Positions 23,165-30,617 of a stretch of DNA of 32,876 nt are shown piece after piece. Both the position numbers and the translations under genes were made by a program. The number at the start of each line of letters is the position of its first letter. Position 1 is the stretch's first letter. Under the pieces are notes generated by a model. It was not told where the DNA came from. It worked only from the letters and a program-made list of their open reading frames with translations, and made no database searches. Origin of the DNA: Oscillospiraceae bacterium (GTDB lineage: Bacteria; Bacillota; Clostridia; Oscillospirales; Acutalibacteraceae); contig CADAVL010000007.1 of the NCBI GenBank assembly GCA_902791335.1, positions 1 to 32,876 on the forward strand, in the 5' to 3' direction.

Positions 23165-23188
23165 TTTCCTATGTACATATTTACAAAT

Positions 23189-23749
23189 TTAGCGCAGCCT
23201 GTGCGCCGCTATGTAGTTCTTAAATTGCTCAAAAACTGCTCTTTCCTTTGGGGAGAGCAGAAATTTGTTTCTTTTAAAAAGGATCTGCATTCTTTTAAAT
23301 CGGAATTCGGCTGCAGCGGACGAGATGTCGCAAAGCGCGGCAATTTCTTCAGCAGACTGCACTCGGCACCCCCAAATCAAGCAGGCCGGTGCCAAAAGCC
23401 GCGAGGCAAACACATTGGCCGCCTGCTCGATCGGATTGTCGTCCGGCCGCGGTTCGCGGTTGCAAAGCTCACATTTCCCGGTGTGCCCCAAAAGAATATG
23501 TCCTAACTCGTGTGCAGTGGTGAACCGTTGCCGTGCCGGCGGATCTTCCCGGCTGACACAGATCACCGCCGTTCCATCGGGGTCAATGGTGGAAAAACCG
23601 CTGTTGCCGTCGGTCGGCGTGTAAAGCTTCAGCTCGATTCCCGTTTGCTCGCACAGCGCCGTCATTTTCACAGGCAGCGCACAGATTTTTTCTTTCGTAA
23701 GGATTTCCCATGAAAGATCCCTTGACTTTTGATATTCTTTGTAGTTCAT
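23189..23749 (-). CDS. immA: ImmA/IrrE-family metallopeptidase
   Basis: 186 residues from the ATG at 23749, preceded by GGAGGTGG; the longer frame lacks a site. The zinc-peptidase motif is HELGH at about residues 80-84, with E108 in IEQAANVFASRLLAP as the third ligand, the ImmA/IrrE pattern. CELCN at about 93-97 may add a metal or redox site. In ICEBs1 and related elements ImmA cleaves the phage-type repressor when DNA is damaged. Here the gene is convergent with the repressor instead of downstream in one operon, which is less common. Cleavage of the adjacent repressor is inferred from family knowledge. Confidence 0.85.
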   Translation of the reverse strand: MNYKEYQKSRDLSWEILTKEKICALPVKMTALCEQTGIELKLYTPTDGNSGFSTIDPDGTAVICVSREDPPARQRFTTAHELGHILLGHTGKCELCNREPRPDDNPIEQAANVFASRLLAPACLIWGCRVQSAEEIAALCDISSAAAEFRFKRMQILFKRNKFLLSPKERAVFEQFKNYIAAHRLR

Positions 23750-23825
23750 AAAAACCACCTCCGCTTTCGATTGTAAGGGCGGCGGTTTTAATATGCTACA
23801 GGAAAGTTTTTCCAAAAAACTGCAT

Positions 23826-23855
23826 AAAAACAGCGCACCCCATAAAGGTGCGCTG
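23826..23855 (-). terminator. Terminator after yoeB
   Basis: Perfect 9-bp stem CAGCGCACC/GGTGCGCTG (23831-23839 and 23847-23855) followed, read leftward, by TTTTT; 12 bases after the toxin gene's stop. Confidence 0.85.
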
Positions 23856-23866
23856 TATATTCTTTT

Positions 23867-24130
23867 TTAATACTCGTAATGCGACCACATACTGATGATT
23901 TTTACCGTTTTTTCGTTCTCAAACACCTCATACACTAAGCGGTGCTGAATGTTGATCCGCCGCGAATATAACCCCTGCATTTCACCCAAAAGCTTTTCGT
24001 AGGGCGGTGGAATCTCAAACGGATTGTTTTGAATAATTCCAATCAGCTTTTTAGCTCGCTTATCCAAATTCGCAGATTTAAGCAGTGGAATTTGCTTTGC
24101 GGCGGTTTTGGTATAAACAATTTTATACAC
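23867..24130 (-). CDS. yoeB: YoeB/Txe-type mRNA interferase toxin
   Basis: 87 residues starting at GTG 24130, directly after the antitoxin stop; AGGAGGTGG lies upstream. The RelE-fold features are MYKIVYTKTAAKQIPLL at the start, SRRINIQHRLVYEV (R64 likely catalytic) and the C-terminal MWSHYEY with the H84-Y85 pair typical of YoeB. YoeB toxins cut mRNA in the ribosomal A site and are held inactive by YefM. The size is normal and the catalytic residues appear intact, so the module should be functional. It probably stabilises the prophage. Confidence 0.9.
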   Translation of the reverse strand: MYKIVYTKTAAKQIPLLKSANLDKRAKKLIGIIQNNPFEIPPPYEKLLGEMQGLYSRRINIQHRLVYEVFENEKTVKIISMWSHYEY

Positions 24131-24379
24131 TCACCAATCCACCTCCTCTGCCGACAGGCATTCACTCAGCGGCGTGTTCTTACCTTCAAGAATTTCCTTT
24201 TTTACTCTGGCATTTGTGCTGAGGTAAAGCGTTTCCATAATGCCGTTATATTCTTCTTCTGACATGATCACAGCGTTTCCGTTTTTCGCACTGACGTTGA
24301 TTACATCATTGTATTCGATCGCCTGATTGATGTAATCAAATACATTTCTTCTGAAATTCGTTATATTGGTATTGGTCAT
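24131..24379 (-). CDS. yefM: YefM-type antitoxin
   Basis: 82 residues from the ATG at 24379, which has AAAAGGAAG upstream; the frame extends seven codons further through the ribosome site. NITNFRRNVFDYINQAIEYN and then NVSAKNGNAVIMSEEEYNGI are the Phd/YefM N-terminal DNA-binding fold. The C-terminal ~30 residues (KNTPLSECLSAEEVDW) are the acidic toxin-binding tail. It neutralises YoeB and represses its own promoter, probably at the TGTACA palindrome just upstream. Stop and toxin start are adjacent, so the two are translated together. Confidence 0.9.
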   Translation of the reverse strand: MTNTNITNFRRNVFDYINQAIEYNDVINVSAKNGNAVIMSEEEYNGIMETLYLSTNARVKKEILEGKNTPLSECLSAEEVDW

Positions 24380-24406
24380 GTAATCACTTCCTTTTCTCAC
24401 TTATTC

Positions 24407-24442
24407 TATGTACATTATACCGTACATATTCTAAAAAGTCAA
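24407..24442 (-). promoter_or_regulatory. yefM-yoeB promoter with TGTACA operator
   Basis: Read leftward: TTGACT (24442-24437), a 17-base spacer and a perfect TATAAT (24419-24414). A 22-bp palindrome, TATGTAC-N8-GTACATA (24407-24428), spans the -10 box. YefM operators are known to have a TGTACA core, so this is a likely autoregulatory site. Confidence 0.8.
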
Positions 24443-24467
24443 TATTTATTTTTTAGGAGTACACTTC

Positions 24468-24583
24468 ATGAAAAAGATATTTATTTCAGGAAACGCAGCC
24501 GTTTGTTTGTAAACGATAAAGAAGAAGTTAAGGAGCAACGCCGTAAAGAGATCATGGCCGAGCGCGAGAAAACAAAGAAATAA
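24468..24583 (+). pseudogene. Small frameshifted ORF before the integrase
   Basis: ATG at 24468 with AGGAG eight bases upstream reads 14 codons to a TAA. A second frame, beginning near 24,480 and ending at 24583, encodes a basic peptide (FRKRSRLFVNDKEEVKEQRR onward). Removing two bases near ATATTTATT joins the start to this frame and gives about 37 residues. The intact gene could have encoded a small basic recombination helper, but that is only a guess from place and charge. Confidence 0.35.
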
Positions 24584-24608
24584 ACTTTTGAGAAAGGATC
24601 TGCAACTC

Positions 24609-25631
24609 ATGGCAAAAGCAGTAAAACTTCCAAGCGGAAACTACCGAGTTCAAGCTTACAAAAACGTGAACGGCAGGAAAATCAAAAAATCGTTTACTGC
24701 CGCCACTGCTAAGCAGGCGCAGCTTGCCGCCGCGCGTTGGCAAGCCGCTCAATCGGCCAATGTGGATCCCGACCGCCTTACCCTCCGCGAGGCATTTAAT
24801 AAATATTTCGCCGCCAAAGAAAATGTACTTTCACCCTCAACACTGAAGGGTTACTACAAAATTGGAAAAAATCATCTAAAAGGCATCATGGATTTACCTT
24901 TAAGCAAGCTGACAAACGAGCAAATTCAGCGTGCTATAAACGTAGATGCTGCCACAGCGTCGCCGAAAACCATTCGGAATGTTCATGGACTGCTCAGCTC
25001 TGTTTTAAAAATGTTTTATCCCCAATTTGCACTTAAAACAACTTTACCGCAAAAAAAGAAAACCGAAATGTACATCCCCGACGACGAAGTGATCCGAAAG
25101 CTTTTAAAATGCGCGAAAGGTACGTCGCTTGAAATCCCAATCTTATTAGCCGCTTTCGGCCCAATGCGCCGAGGCGAAATATGCGCCCTCACGTCAGACG
25201 ATATTCACGGAAATATCATCACAGTAAACAAATCGCTTGTAACGACGCAAGAGGGGGATTGGATCGTAAAACAGCCCAAAACATATTCAAGCTATCGCGA
25301 TATTGACTATCCGGATTTTGTAATTCAGAAAATCAAAAACATAAAAGGGCAGATCGTTCCAATTTCGCCGAACACAATATCCACCCACTTTAAAGAGCTG
25401 TTGGAAAAGAATAATCTTCCACATTTCAGATTTCACGATCTGCGTCACTACAACGTTTCAATTTTGCATGCTATGAATGTTCCAGACAAATACATCATGC
25501 AGCGTGGTGGGTGGAGCAGTAACTACACCATGAATAACGTTTACAATCACACATTGAAGAGTAAATCTGACGCCATCACGCAGCAGATTAACGGTTATTT
25601 TAATTCAAAATTTGAAAAAAGTAAAGAGTAA
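24609..25631 (+). CDS. int: Tyrosine site-specific integrase
   Basis: 340 residues from the ATG at 24609, with AAAGGA ten bases upstream; an in-frame TTG 21 bases earlier precedes the ribosome site. The N-terminal ~50 residues are an arm-binding domain (LPSGNYRVQAYKNVNGRKIK), followed by a SAM-like core-binding domain. The catalytic domain shows MRRGEICAL (Arg I), FHDLRHYN (His-x-x-Arg), GGWSSNY (Trp/His position) and VYNHTLKS with the nucleophile Tyr. It integrates and excises the prophage at the tRNA end 230 bases downstream. Direct repeats that resemble its arm sites lie in between. Confidence 0.95.
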   Translation: MAKAVKLPSGNYRVQAYKNVNGRKIKKSFTAATAKQAQLAAARWQAAQSANVDPDRLTLREAFNKYFAAKENVLSPSTLKGYYKIGKNHLKGIMDLPLSKLTNEQIQRAINVDAATASPKTIRNVHGLLSSVLKMFYPQFALKTTLPQKKKTEMYIPDDEVIRKLLKCAKGTSLEIPILLAAFGPMRRGEICALTSDDIHGNIITVNKSLVTTQEGDWIVKQPKTYSSYRDIDYPDFVIQKIKNIKGQIVPISPNTISTHFKELLEKNNLPHFRFHDLRHYNVSILHAMNVPDKYIMQRGGWSSNYTMNNVYNHTLKSKSDAITQQINGYFNSKFEKSKE

Positions 25632-25688
25632 TAAACCGACTTTAAAATAGCAAAAATCGTTTGCAAATCGTTTTGATAAAAATTAATC

Positions 25689-25712
25689 TCGTGGTTCCTT
25701 TCGTGGTTCCTT
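25689..25712. repeat. Tandem 12-bp repeat, probable integrase arm site
   Basis: TCGTGGTTCCTT occurs twice head to tail (25689-25700 and 25701-25712), just after the integrase gene. Short tandem GTGGT-type repeats beside the attachment site are typical arm-type binding sites of tyrosine integrases. Confidence 0.6.
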
Positions 25713-25780
25713 TTTTAGAAATAATGCTAATATTTATGTTTTGTTAATGATATTTATACGATTATATAAATACCGCGAAC

Positions 25781-25824
25781 CCGCCTAAACACTGGGGAAA
25801 CTCGCAAAGCCGCATAAACACTGG
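25781..25824. repeat. Second direct-repeat pair near the attachment junction
   Basis: CCGCCTAAACACTGG (25781-25795) and CCGCATAAACACTGG (25810-25824) match at 14 of 15 positions, 29 bases apart. A related AAAGCCGCATAAA recurs at 25806-25818 and, on the host side of the junction, at 25924-25936. Likely integrase or accessory-protein sites. Confidence 0.5.
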
Positions 25825-25848
25825 ATTTCGTGCAATTCCTTTCCGAAG

Positions 25849-25874
25849 GGGTTCAAGTCCCGCCACCGGCACCA
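25849..25874 (+). other. attR: Attachment junction (attR): 3' end of a tRNA gene, probably tRNA-Leu
   Basis: The segment reads as a T-loop (TTCAAGT), the 3' side of the T-stem, a CACCGGC acceptor strand and an encoded ACCA end. The expected 5' half (starting GCCGGTG) is absent and the T-stem is mispaired two bases outside the core, so this is the cut-off tail of a tRNA gene. CACCGGC pairs with the GCCGGTG start common in tRNA-Leu. The intact tRNA should lie at the other prophage end, left of the window. Confidence 0.75.
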
Positions 25875-25881
25875 TTTTTTT

Positions 25882-25919
25882 AAAGCGCCCACGGTCATTT
25901 TTAGCCGTGGGCGCTTTTT
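25882..25919 (+). terminator. Terminator behind the tRNA tail
   Basis: Perfect 13-bp stem AAAGCGCCCACGG/CCGTGGGCGCTTT with a 10-base loop and a T-run. It is the original host terminator of the tRNA transcript, now cut off from its gene by the prophage. Confidence 0.85.
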
Positions 25920-25984
25920 GCATAAAGCCGCATAAAAGGCAGGCTCACATAAGGATACTTTCAAAAAGTGACCGATTGAGCGCA

Positions 25985-26030
25985 GCACAACGCCACAGAG
26001 ATTTAAATCTCTGTGGCATTGTGCTTTTTT
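25985..26030 (+). terminator. Long palindromic terminator
   Basis: A stem of about 20 bp (GCACAACGCCACAGAG side, one mismatch) centred on ATTTAAAT, followed by six T. It works on the + strand and separates the tRNA locus from the convergent chrA operon. Confidence 0.8.
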
Positions 26031-26163
26031 ATAGCTAACAGGAAAAAGATTAGAAAAATTTTTGATCTTTGATTAAGGTTGCGGGCGTAACAGTTACTGC
26101 AAAGTGATTTATTCTACAATGGCGGCGTCCGTCAGTCTGGAATAGTGAGCAGTATATTTCCGT

Positions 26164-26195
26164 AAAAACAGCAAAGCCGCCCGGTTTCGGACGGC
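26164..26195 (-). terminator. Terminator after the chrA remnant
   Basis: Stem 26176-26183/26188-26195 (8 bp with one wobble), then read leftward TTTGCTGTTTTT. It ends the leftward host operon 20 bases after its last gene. Confidence 0.7.
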
Positions 26196-26215
26196 AAATT
26201 GGCACAGGCTGTGTT

Positions 26216-26790
26216 TTATACTCCCCAAAGTAACATGCCGAGTGCGGCAGAAAAGAGTATCATTATAATCGGCGACGGTGCAGTTTTTTTGATTCTTTTA
26301 TATCCGAAATGTGTCAGCCACAGAATGGCAAAGACCAAAATGGATTTAGGATCCGGAGCAAGCGCCGAATGAATATCCGTAAAACCAAGCAATGTTGATA
26401 TGGCCATACCGATTGCCGTAGCGAGAATCATTGCGATAACGCAGGGGCGGACACCGGAGAGAAAAGCGTTGACGCCGGCATATTTCATCAGGTTTTGAGT
26501 ACCGCCGCAATTAAGAGTATAATAACGAAAGACGGAAGAACAACGCCGAGCGTAGCAAGAAACGAGCCGAGAATGCCGCCTTGCGTGGAACCTATAAATG
26601 TCGCCATATTAACGGCAAGCGGACCGGGCGTCGATTCCGAAACGGCAATAAAATTTAAGAATTCGCTTTCCGTTAGCCAGCCGTTTGAAATGACGGTTTC
26701 TCTTACAAGGGAAACCATTCCGTATCCGCCGCCGAAGGTAAAGGCGCCGATTTTAAGAAAGGTGAGAAACAAAGTCCACTCTTTTCTCAT
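26216..26790 (-). pseudogene. chrA: Chromate transporter, short-chain ChrA type, frameshifted
   Basis: The first frame (26790-26488, 100 residues) holds the family start TFLKIGAFTFGGGYGMVSLV and SESTPGPLAVNMATFIGS. The second (26488-26216, 90 residues) continues with NAFLSGVRPCVIAMILATAI. Together they make one normal short-chain ChrA of about 190 residues. The break is at an AAAA run: one extra A would join them as AVLKNLMKYAGVNAF. The two frames overlap by one base (TGATG), so re-initiation could still give both halves. Short-chain ChrA proteins usually work as a pair, but only one is present here. They export chromate or related anions at the membrane. Confidence 0.8.
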
Positions 26791-26924
26791 TGCCGCACCG
26801 CTTGTCTTTTACGAATAATAAAAAGTATAACGATACCGAGCGTGCCGCTGGCGATAATGATTCCGTACCAAGCGATATTCAGCCTTTCAATTCCGAAAAG
26901 ATTTTCTATTGCATATCGGTTCAA
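26787..26924 (-). pseudogene. Lgt-like N-terminal fragment
   Basis: A 45-codon frame starts at TTG 26924 (AAGGA adjacent) and ends at 26787, its TGA overlapping the chrA ATG. It reads NRYAIENLFGIERLNIAWYG followed by IIIASGTLGIVILFIIRKR, which resembles the first membrane helix of prolipoprotein diacylglyceryl transferase (pattern I-x-WYGIIIA-x-G). Full Lgt has about 260-300 residues, so this is either a remnant or a small membrane protein that only resembles it. Confidence 0.45.
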
Positions 26925-26945
26925 ATCCTTGTTTCATTGCTTTTC

Positions 26946-27647
26946 TCAGTCTACCCGCAGCATACGGTAACCGACGCCGATATGCGTCTGAATGTATTGC
27001 GGACTGTCCTTTTGCGGTTCCAGCTTTTTGCGCAGGGTCGCCATAAACACCCGCAGAGAAGCAATATCGTTTTCCCAGCTGCTGCCCCAAATCTGCTGCG
27101 TGATATAGGTGTGCGTCAGCACCTTTCCGACATTATGAGAGAGCAGACACAAAAGCTTGTATTCAATCGGGGTCAGGTGCAATTCCCTCCCGTTTAAATA
27201 AGCGCAGCCGGCGGCATAATCAATTTTAAGCTCGCCGTTTTGGAAAACGGGTGAGTCGGTGTCGCTGTTTGCCTGCAAAAGCAACAGTCTTCTTTGCGTG
27301 ACACGAAGCCGTGCCAAAAGCTCCTCTACGGAAAAGGGCTTTGTCAGATAGTCGTCCGCCCCGGCATCCAGCGCCGTGATTTTGTCTTTATCCTCGCTGC
27401 GCGCACTGATCACAATAATGGGCATATTTGACCAAGAGCGGATGCTTTCGATCACCTGTGTGCCGTCGATATCCGGCAGCCCCAGATCCAGCAGAACGAT
27501 ATCCGGGTTATGGGAGGTTGCCTCCATAATGGCACCGTGTCCGTTCTCCGCGGTCAGGTAGCGGTAATCGTGAGCCTTTAGCGTTGTTACGATCAGATTG
27601 CGGACGGGGCGGTCGTCCTCCACGACGAGAACAAGGGGTTTATTCAT
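26946..27647 (-). CDS. kdpE: Response regulator KdpE
   Basis: 233 residues. The receiver domain has the acidic pair ED-D (about 10-12), the phosphorylated D54 in DIVLLDLGLPD and the lysine in LTKPFSVEELLARL. The OmpR-type winged helix (about 130-233) includes HLTPIEYKLLCLLSHNVGKV and IQTHIGVGYRML at the end, both KdpE hallmarks. It overlaps kdpD by eight bases, so sensor and regulator are coupled. In this locus its likely target is the ktrB promoter upstream in the same operon, because no kdpFABC genes are visible. A KdpE role is well supported by sequence; the target is inferred. Confidence 0.9.
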   Translation of the reverse strand: MNKPLVLVVEDDRPVRNLIVTTLKAHDYRYLTAENGHGAIMEATSHNPDIVLLDLGLPDIDGTQVIESIRSWSNMPIIVISARSEDKDKITALDAGADDYLTKPFSVEELLARLRVTQRRLLLLQANSDTDSPVFQNGELKIDYAAGCAYLNGRELHLTPIEYKLLCLLSHNVGKVLTHTYITQQIWGSSWENDIASLRVFMATLRKKLEPQKDSPQYIQTHIGVGYRMLRVD

Positions 27648-29625
27648 TCAGAGTCACCTCGCTGAGCGGTAAAGTAAAGGTAAATACACAGCCGTGCGGT
27701 ACGTTATCCGTAAGCGTCAGCGTTCCGCCGTGCAGCTCTACGATAGATTTACACAGGGTAAGCCCGATCCCGAAGCTTCTGCGGCTGTCTGCAACGGTAT
27801 TTTTCCCGGTGTAAAACATTTCAAAAATATGCGGTTTCATATCGTCTGCAATTCCGTTTCCGTTATCGGTGACTCGGATCACGGCATCCCCGCCCTGTTT
27901 TTCGGCACTTACGCAGATCTCGGAGCCTTGTGCGGTATATTTCAAAGCATTATCAATAAGGTTGACAATGACCTGCACAATCAGCTGTGCGTCCATACGG
28001 GCAAGGATCAGATCGTCGCACCTTACCGTCACTTTGTGTCCGACGGATTTTTTCTTCAAATGCGAAACGGCTTCGTTGACCACTTCGTCCACAAGCTGAT
28101 CGGTAAGCTCCAGCTTCAGGCGTCCGTCATTCAGCCGTGTAACATACAGCAGATTTTCCACCACGCCGATCAGCCATTCAGAATCATCATAGATATCTTT
28201 ATAGATCTGCTGCTTGGTTGCTTCGTCCAGGCAGCCCCCGTTATGCAAAAGCGTGTCCGCATTACCCGAAACGGAGCAAAGCGGCGTGCGCAGATCGTGT
28301 GAGATCGACCGCAAAAGGTCGGCGCGCAGCTGCTCGCTTTTTGCAAGATCTGCCGCCCGTTCCTTTTCGGCGGCGTTGTGAGCATTATCCATTGCCAGCG
28401 CACATTCGTTCACAACCGACAGTACGATGCTGCTCTCAAATGAATCGGGCTTTTCGGGTTTCATCGGTATCCCGATTACACCGTAGACTCTGCCGCCTGC
28501 ACGGATCGCAAGATAAAGACATTCGGATTTTCCAAACTGTGCTGTCGCTGCTCCTGCACGGTGACCGTTTTGAAGCACCCATTCTGCGGTCTGCCGCTCT
28601 GCATCGCTTAGCAACTTTTCAGCGTGTGTATCCTTTTTTTCGGCATACAGCCGCCCGGACAACATTCCGTTTTCGCCTTTCGTATAGGCAACAATACTGC
28701 GGTCAAGCAGCCGCGAGAGCTGCATACAGGTCACGCTTAAAACATCATCGTTGCTTTTTGCTTTTTGCAGCAGACGGTCAGTGTCGAACAGCACCTGCAC
28801 ACGGAACGCGGAGCGAGCCGAGAGCCTTGCATGATCTTTCAGCTTCGAGGCAAGCGTGCCGGTGAGAACGGAAGACGCCAGCATGACTGCAAAGGTAACG
28901 GGATAGCCTACGGCATAGGTCTGAAAGGACAACCTGGGTTCGGTAAGGAAAAATCCGAACAATACAACACTTAGAAGTGAGCCTGCTATACTGCAAAGGT
29001 ATCCTTTAGTCAAAACGGAGATCATCAGCACACCGAGGATGTATACCGTAACGATATTGGTATCGGGAAAGCCGAGATGAACGAACAGAAACCCGATTGC
29101 CGTGCATACGGCAAGCGTCAGGACGGTCACGGCAATATCCCGCAGCGAAGGTATCTCTGCGCCAAAGAACAGACGGCGTCTGTGCGGCTTTGTGTAGTTC
29201 AGTGCGTCGGGAATAATATGAATGTCAACATCGGGGGCGGAGGAGATCAGCTTTTCGGTGAGAGTCGGTCTTCCGAACAGCCCTCTTCGTCTGGCACTGC
29301 TTTGCCCGATCACGATTTTCGTGACATCGGAAAGCCTGACATATTCCGAGATCTGCAGCGGTACATCCTCGCCGTGCGTCATAACGATCTCGGCGCCGAG
29401 CCTTTGCGCGAGCCGCATGTTCTGCGAAAGTCGGGACTGATCCTCATCATTTATGACCGTATCCGTCCGCACATAGATGGCGGTAAATCTTGCATGAAGG
29501 ACCTTAGCCATCTTTGCGGCGGTGTGTATGATCCTTGCGTTGGACGGCGAAGAGGATAGGCAGACAAGGATATGCTCGTCTGCATCGAATTTTGACTGTT
29601 CGGTTTGTACTTTCATCGGTTTCAC
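27640..29625 (-). CDS. kdpD: Short KdpD sensor kinase lacking the N-terminal KdpD domain
   Basis: 661 residues, against about 890 for full KdpD. The first residues run straight into the universal-stress-protein domain (about 15-140). There S24-S25-S26, 20 residues, then FTAIY (47-51) match the SXS-X20-FTAXY motif reported for c-di-AMP binding. Four membrane helices (DUF4118, about 155-262), a GAF-like domain and the kinase follow: H443 in SISHDLRTP, the N box NLIDNALKY, DNGNGIADD and GIGLTLCKSIV. The missing domain normally carries the Walker motifs. A weak internal promoter (TATAAT at 29654-29649) may precede it. It senses potassium or turgor state and phosphorylates KdpE. Confidence 0.9.
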   Translation of the reverse strand: MKPMKVQTEQSKFDADEHILVCLSSSPSNARIIHTAAKMAKVLHARFTAIYVRTDTVINDEDQSRLSQNMRLAQRLGAEIVMTHGEDVPLQISEYVRLSDVTKIVIGQSSARRRGLFGRPTLTEKLISSAPDVDIHIIPDALNYTKPHRRRLFFGAEIPSLRDIAVTVLTLAVCTAIGFLFVHLGFPDTNIVTVYILGVLMISVLTKGYLCSIAGSLLSVVLFGFFLTEPRLSFQTYAVGYPVTFAVMLASSVLTGTLASKLKDHARLSARSAFRVQVLFDTDRLLQKAKSNDDVLSVTCMQLSRLLDRSIVAYTKGENGMLSGRLYAEKKDTHAEKLLSDAERQTAEWVLQNGHRAGAATAQFGKSECLYLAIRAGGRVYGVIGIPMKPEKPDSFESSIVLSVVNECALAMDNAHNAAEKERAADLAKSEQLRADLLRSISHDLRTPLCSVSGNADTLLHNGGCLDEATKQQIYKDIYDDSEWLIGVVENLLYVTRLNDGRLKLELTDQLVDEVVNEAVSHLKKKSVGHKVTVRCDDLILARMDAQLIVQVIVNLIDNALKYTAQGSEICVSAEKQGGDAVIRVTDNGNGIADDMKPHIFEMFYTGKNTVADSRRSFGIGLTLCKSIVELHGGTLTLTDNVPHGCVFTFTLPLSEVTLNE

Positions 29626-29684
29626 CGCCCTTTTTATTTTATTTTATTATTATACAGTAAAACTGTAAAAAAATCTACCGCAAC

Positions 29685-29939
29685 CTAAAAATCATTCTTC
29701 TGCCCATCGGAAAGAATAATATCGACATTTCCGTGCGTTTCACGAAAACGGCGGATCTCGCTTAATATCTCACTGTCGGACAGTCCCTGCGGCAGCAGAA
29801 TTTCGGAAGGCTCGCAGGATTCGTTTTCCTTTAACAGTGCATTTCTGTTTTCTTCAAGAAATCGATCCAGCCTGCTCATAAGATAAAATCCGAAAGCAAA
29901 TATGCCAAGCAGACTGACAATCAGCAATAGCTCAGCCAT
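29685..29939 (-). CDS. Small membrane protein between ktrA and kdpD
   Basis: 84 residues from the ATG at 29939, seven bases after AGAGGTG; another ATG two codons upstream overlaps that site. Residues 1-22 form one membrane helix (MAELLLIVSLLGIFAFGFYL). The rest is soluble and acidic, with a SEIRRFRETHGNVDIILSDG stretch near the end that resembles a small alpha/beta unit. No family is recognised. The place between potassium transport and sensing genes suggests an accessory or coupling role, for which there is no direct evidence. Confidence 0.65.
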   Translation of the reverse strand: MAELLLIVSLLGIFAFGFYLMSRLDRFLEENRNALLKENESCEPSEILLPQGLSDSEILSEIRRFRETHGNVDIILSDGQKNDF

Positions 29940-29954
29940 CCTCATTCACCTCTG

Positions 29955-30602
29955 TTAAATGCGAAAACACTTTTGCAGTTCTTTGTAAGCACCGAGAACC
30001 AAAAGAGTGATCTTGTCCGTAAGAACGGTGTCCGGCGAAACTGCCATATTGATTTTTCCGTTCTCCTTGGTTGCCATGATATTGATGCTGTATTTTCTGC
30101 GGATATCCAGTTCTCCGACGGTTTTGCCGATCCAACCCCCCGGAACCTCTACCTCAAAAATGGCATGAGCATCATCAACCTCGATGTAATCCCGTATGTG
30201 ATCGGCGGTATAGCGAATAGCAGCCCAATTTGCTACTTGCCTTTCAGGGTAAATTACTTCGTCCGCTCCGTTACGCAGAAGAAATTTCTCCTGAACATCA
30301 CGCTCGGCGCGGGACACAACTAATTTTGCGCCGAGTTCCTTCAGTAAAGAAGTAGTCTCCAGCGAATTTTGAAAATTTTCTCCTATGGTGACGATGCACA
30401 CATCAAAGTTTCCGATTCCGAGCGACTTTAAAAATTCCGTGTTTGTGCTGTCGCCGATCTGTGCGTTAGTAACGATCGGCAGAATTTCATTGACCCTTTT
30501 TTCGTTGCTGTCTACCGCCATCACCTCATGCCCAAGTTTATTCAGCTGTAAAGCAATATGCCTACCGAATCTGCCGAGACCTATTAACAATATGTTTTTC
30601 AT
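29955..30602 (-). CDS. ktrA: KtrA/TrkA-type RCK regulatory subunit of potassium uptake
   Basis: 215 residues; ATG at 30602 with AAAGGAG upstream. The N-terminal Rossmann (RCK_N) domain starts ILLIGLGRFGRHIALQL with the GxGxxG nucleotide loop and an acidic residue at VMAVDSNEKRV. The C-terminal RCK_C domain (about 140-215) includes PGGWIGKTVGELDIRRKYSI. A single RCK pair of about 220 residues is the KtrA form, as opposed to the doubled 450-residue TrkA. It forms a ring on the cytoplasmic face of KtrB and gates it with ATP/ADP; RCK_C of KtrA binds c-di-AMP in other Firmicutes. It lies 15 bases after ktrB. Confidence 0.9.
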   Translation of the reverse strand: MKNILLIGLGRFGRHIALQLNKLGHEVMAVDSNEKRVNEILPIVTNAQIGDSTNTEFLKSLGIGNFDVCIVTIGENFQNSLETTSLLKELGAKLVVSRAERDVQEKFLLRNGADEVIYPERQVANWAAIRYTADHIRDYIEVDDAHAIFEVEVPGGWIGKTVGELDIRRKYSINIMATKENGKINMAVSPDTVLTDKITLLVLGAYKELQKCFRI

Positions 30603-30617
30603 AATATAGTAACTCCT

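Noticed and set aside
25785..25988. Leftward 67-residue frame containing WRDLNP
   Set aside because: It reads antisense through the tRNA tail and its terminator. Frames of this kind are well-known artefacts at tRNA 3' ends.
26488..26490. Programmed -1 frameshift in chrA
   Set aside because: The A-run at the break has only four A and no slippery heptamer or downstream stem is apparent. Mutation or sequencing error is simpler.
28218..28865. Rightward 215-residue frame inside kdpD
   Set aside because: Antisense to the kinase domain, Arg/Ser/Cys-rich with no motif; a shadow of a GC-rich coding strand.
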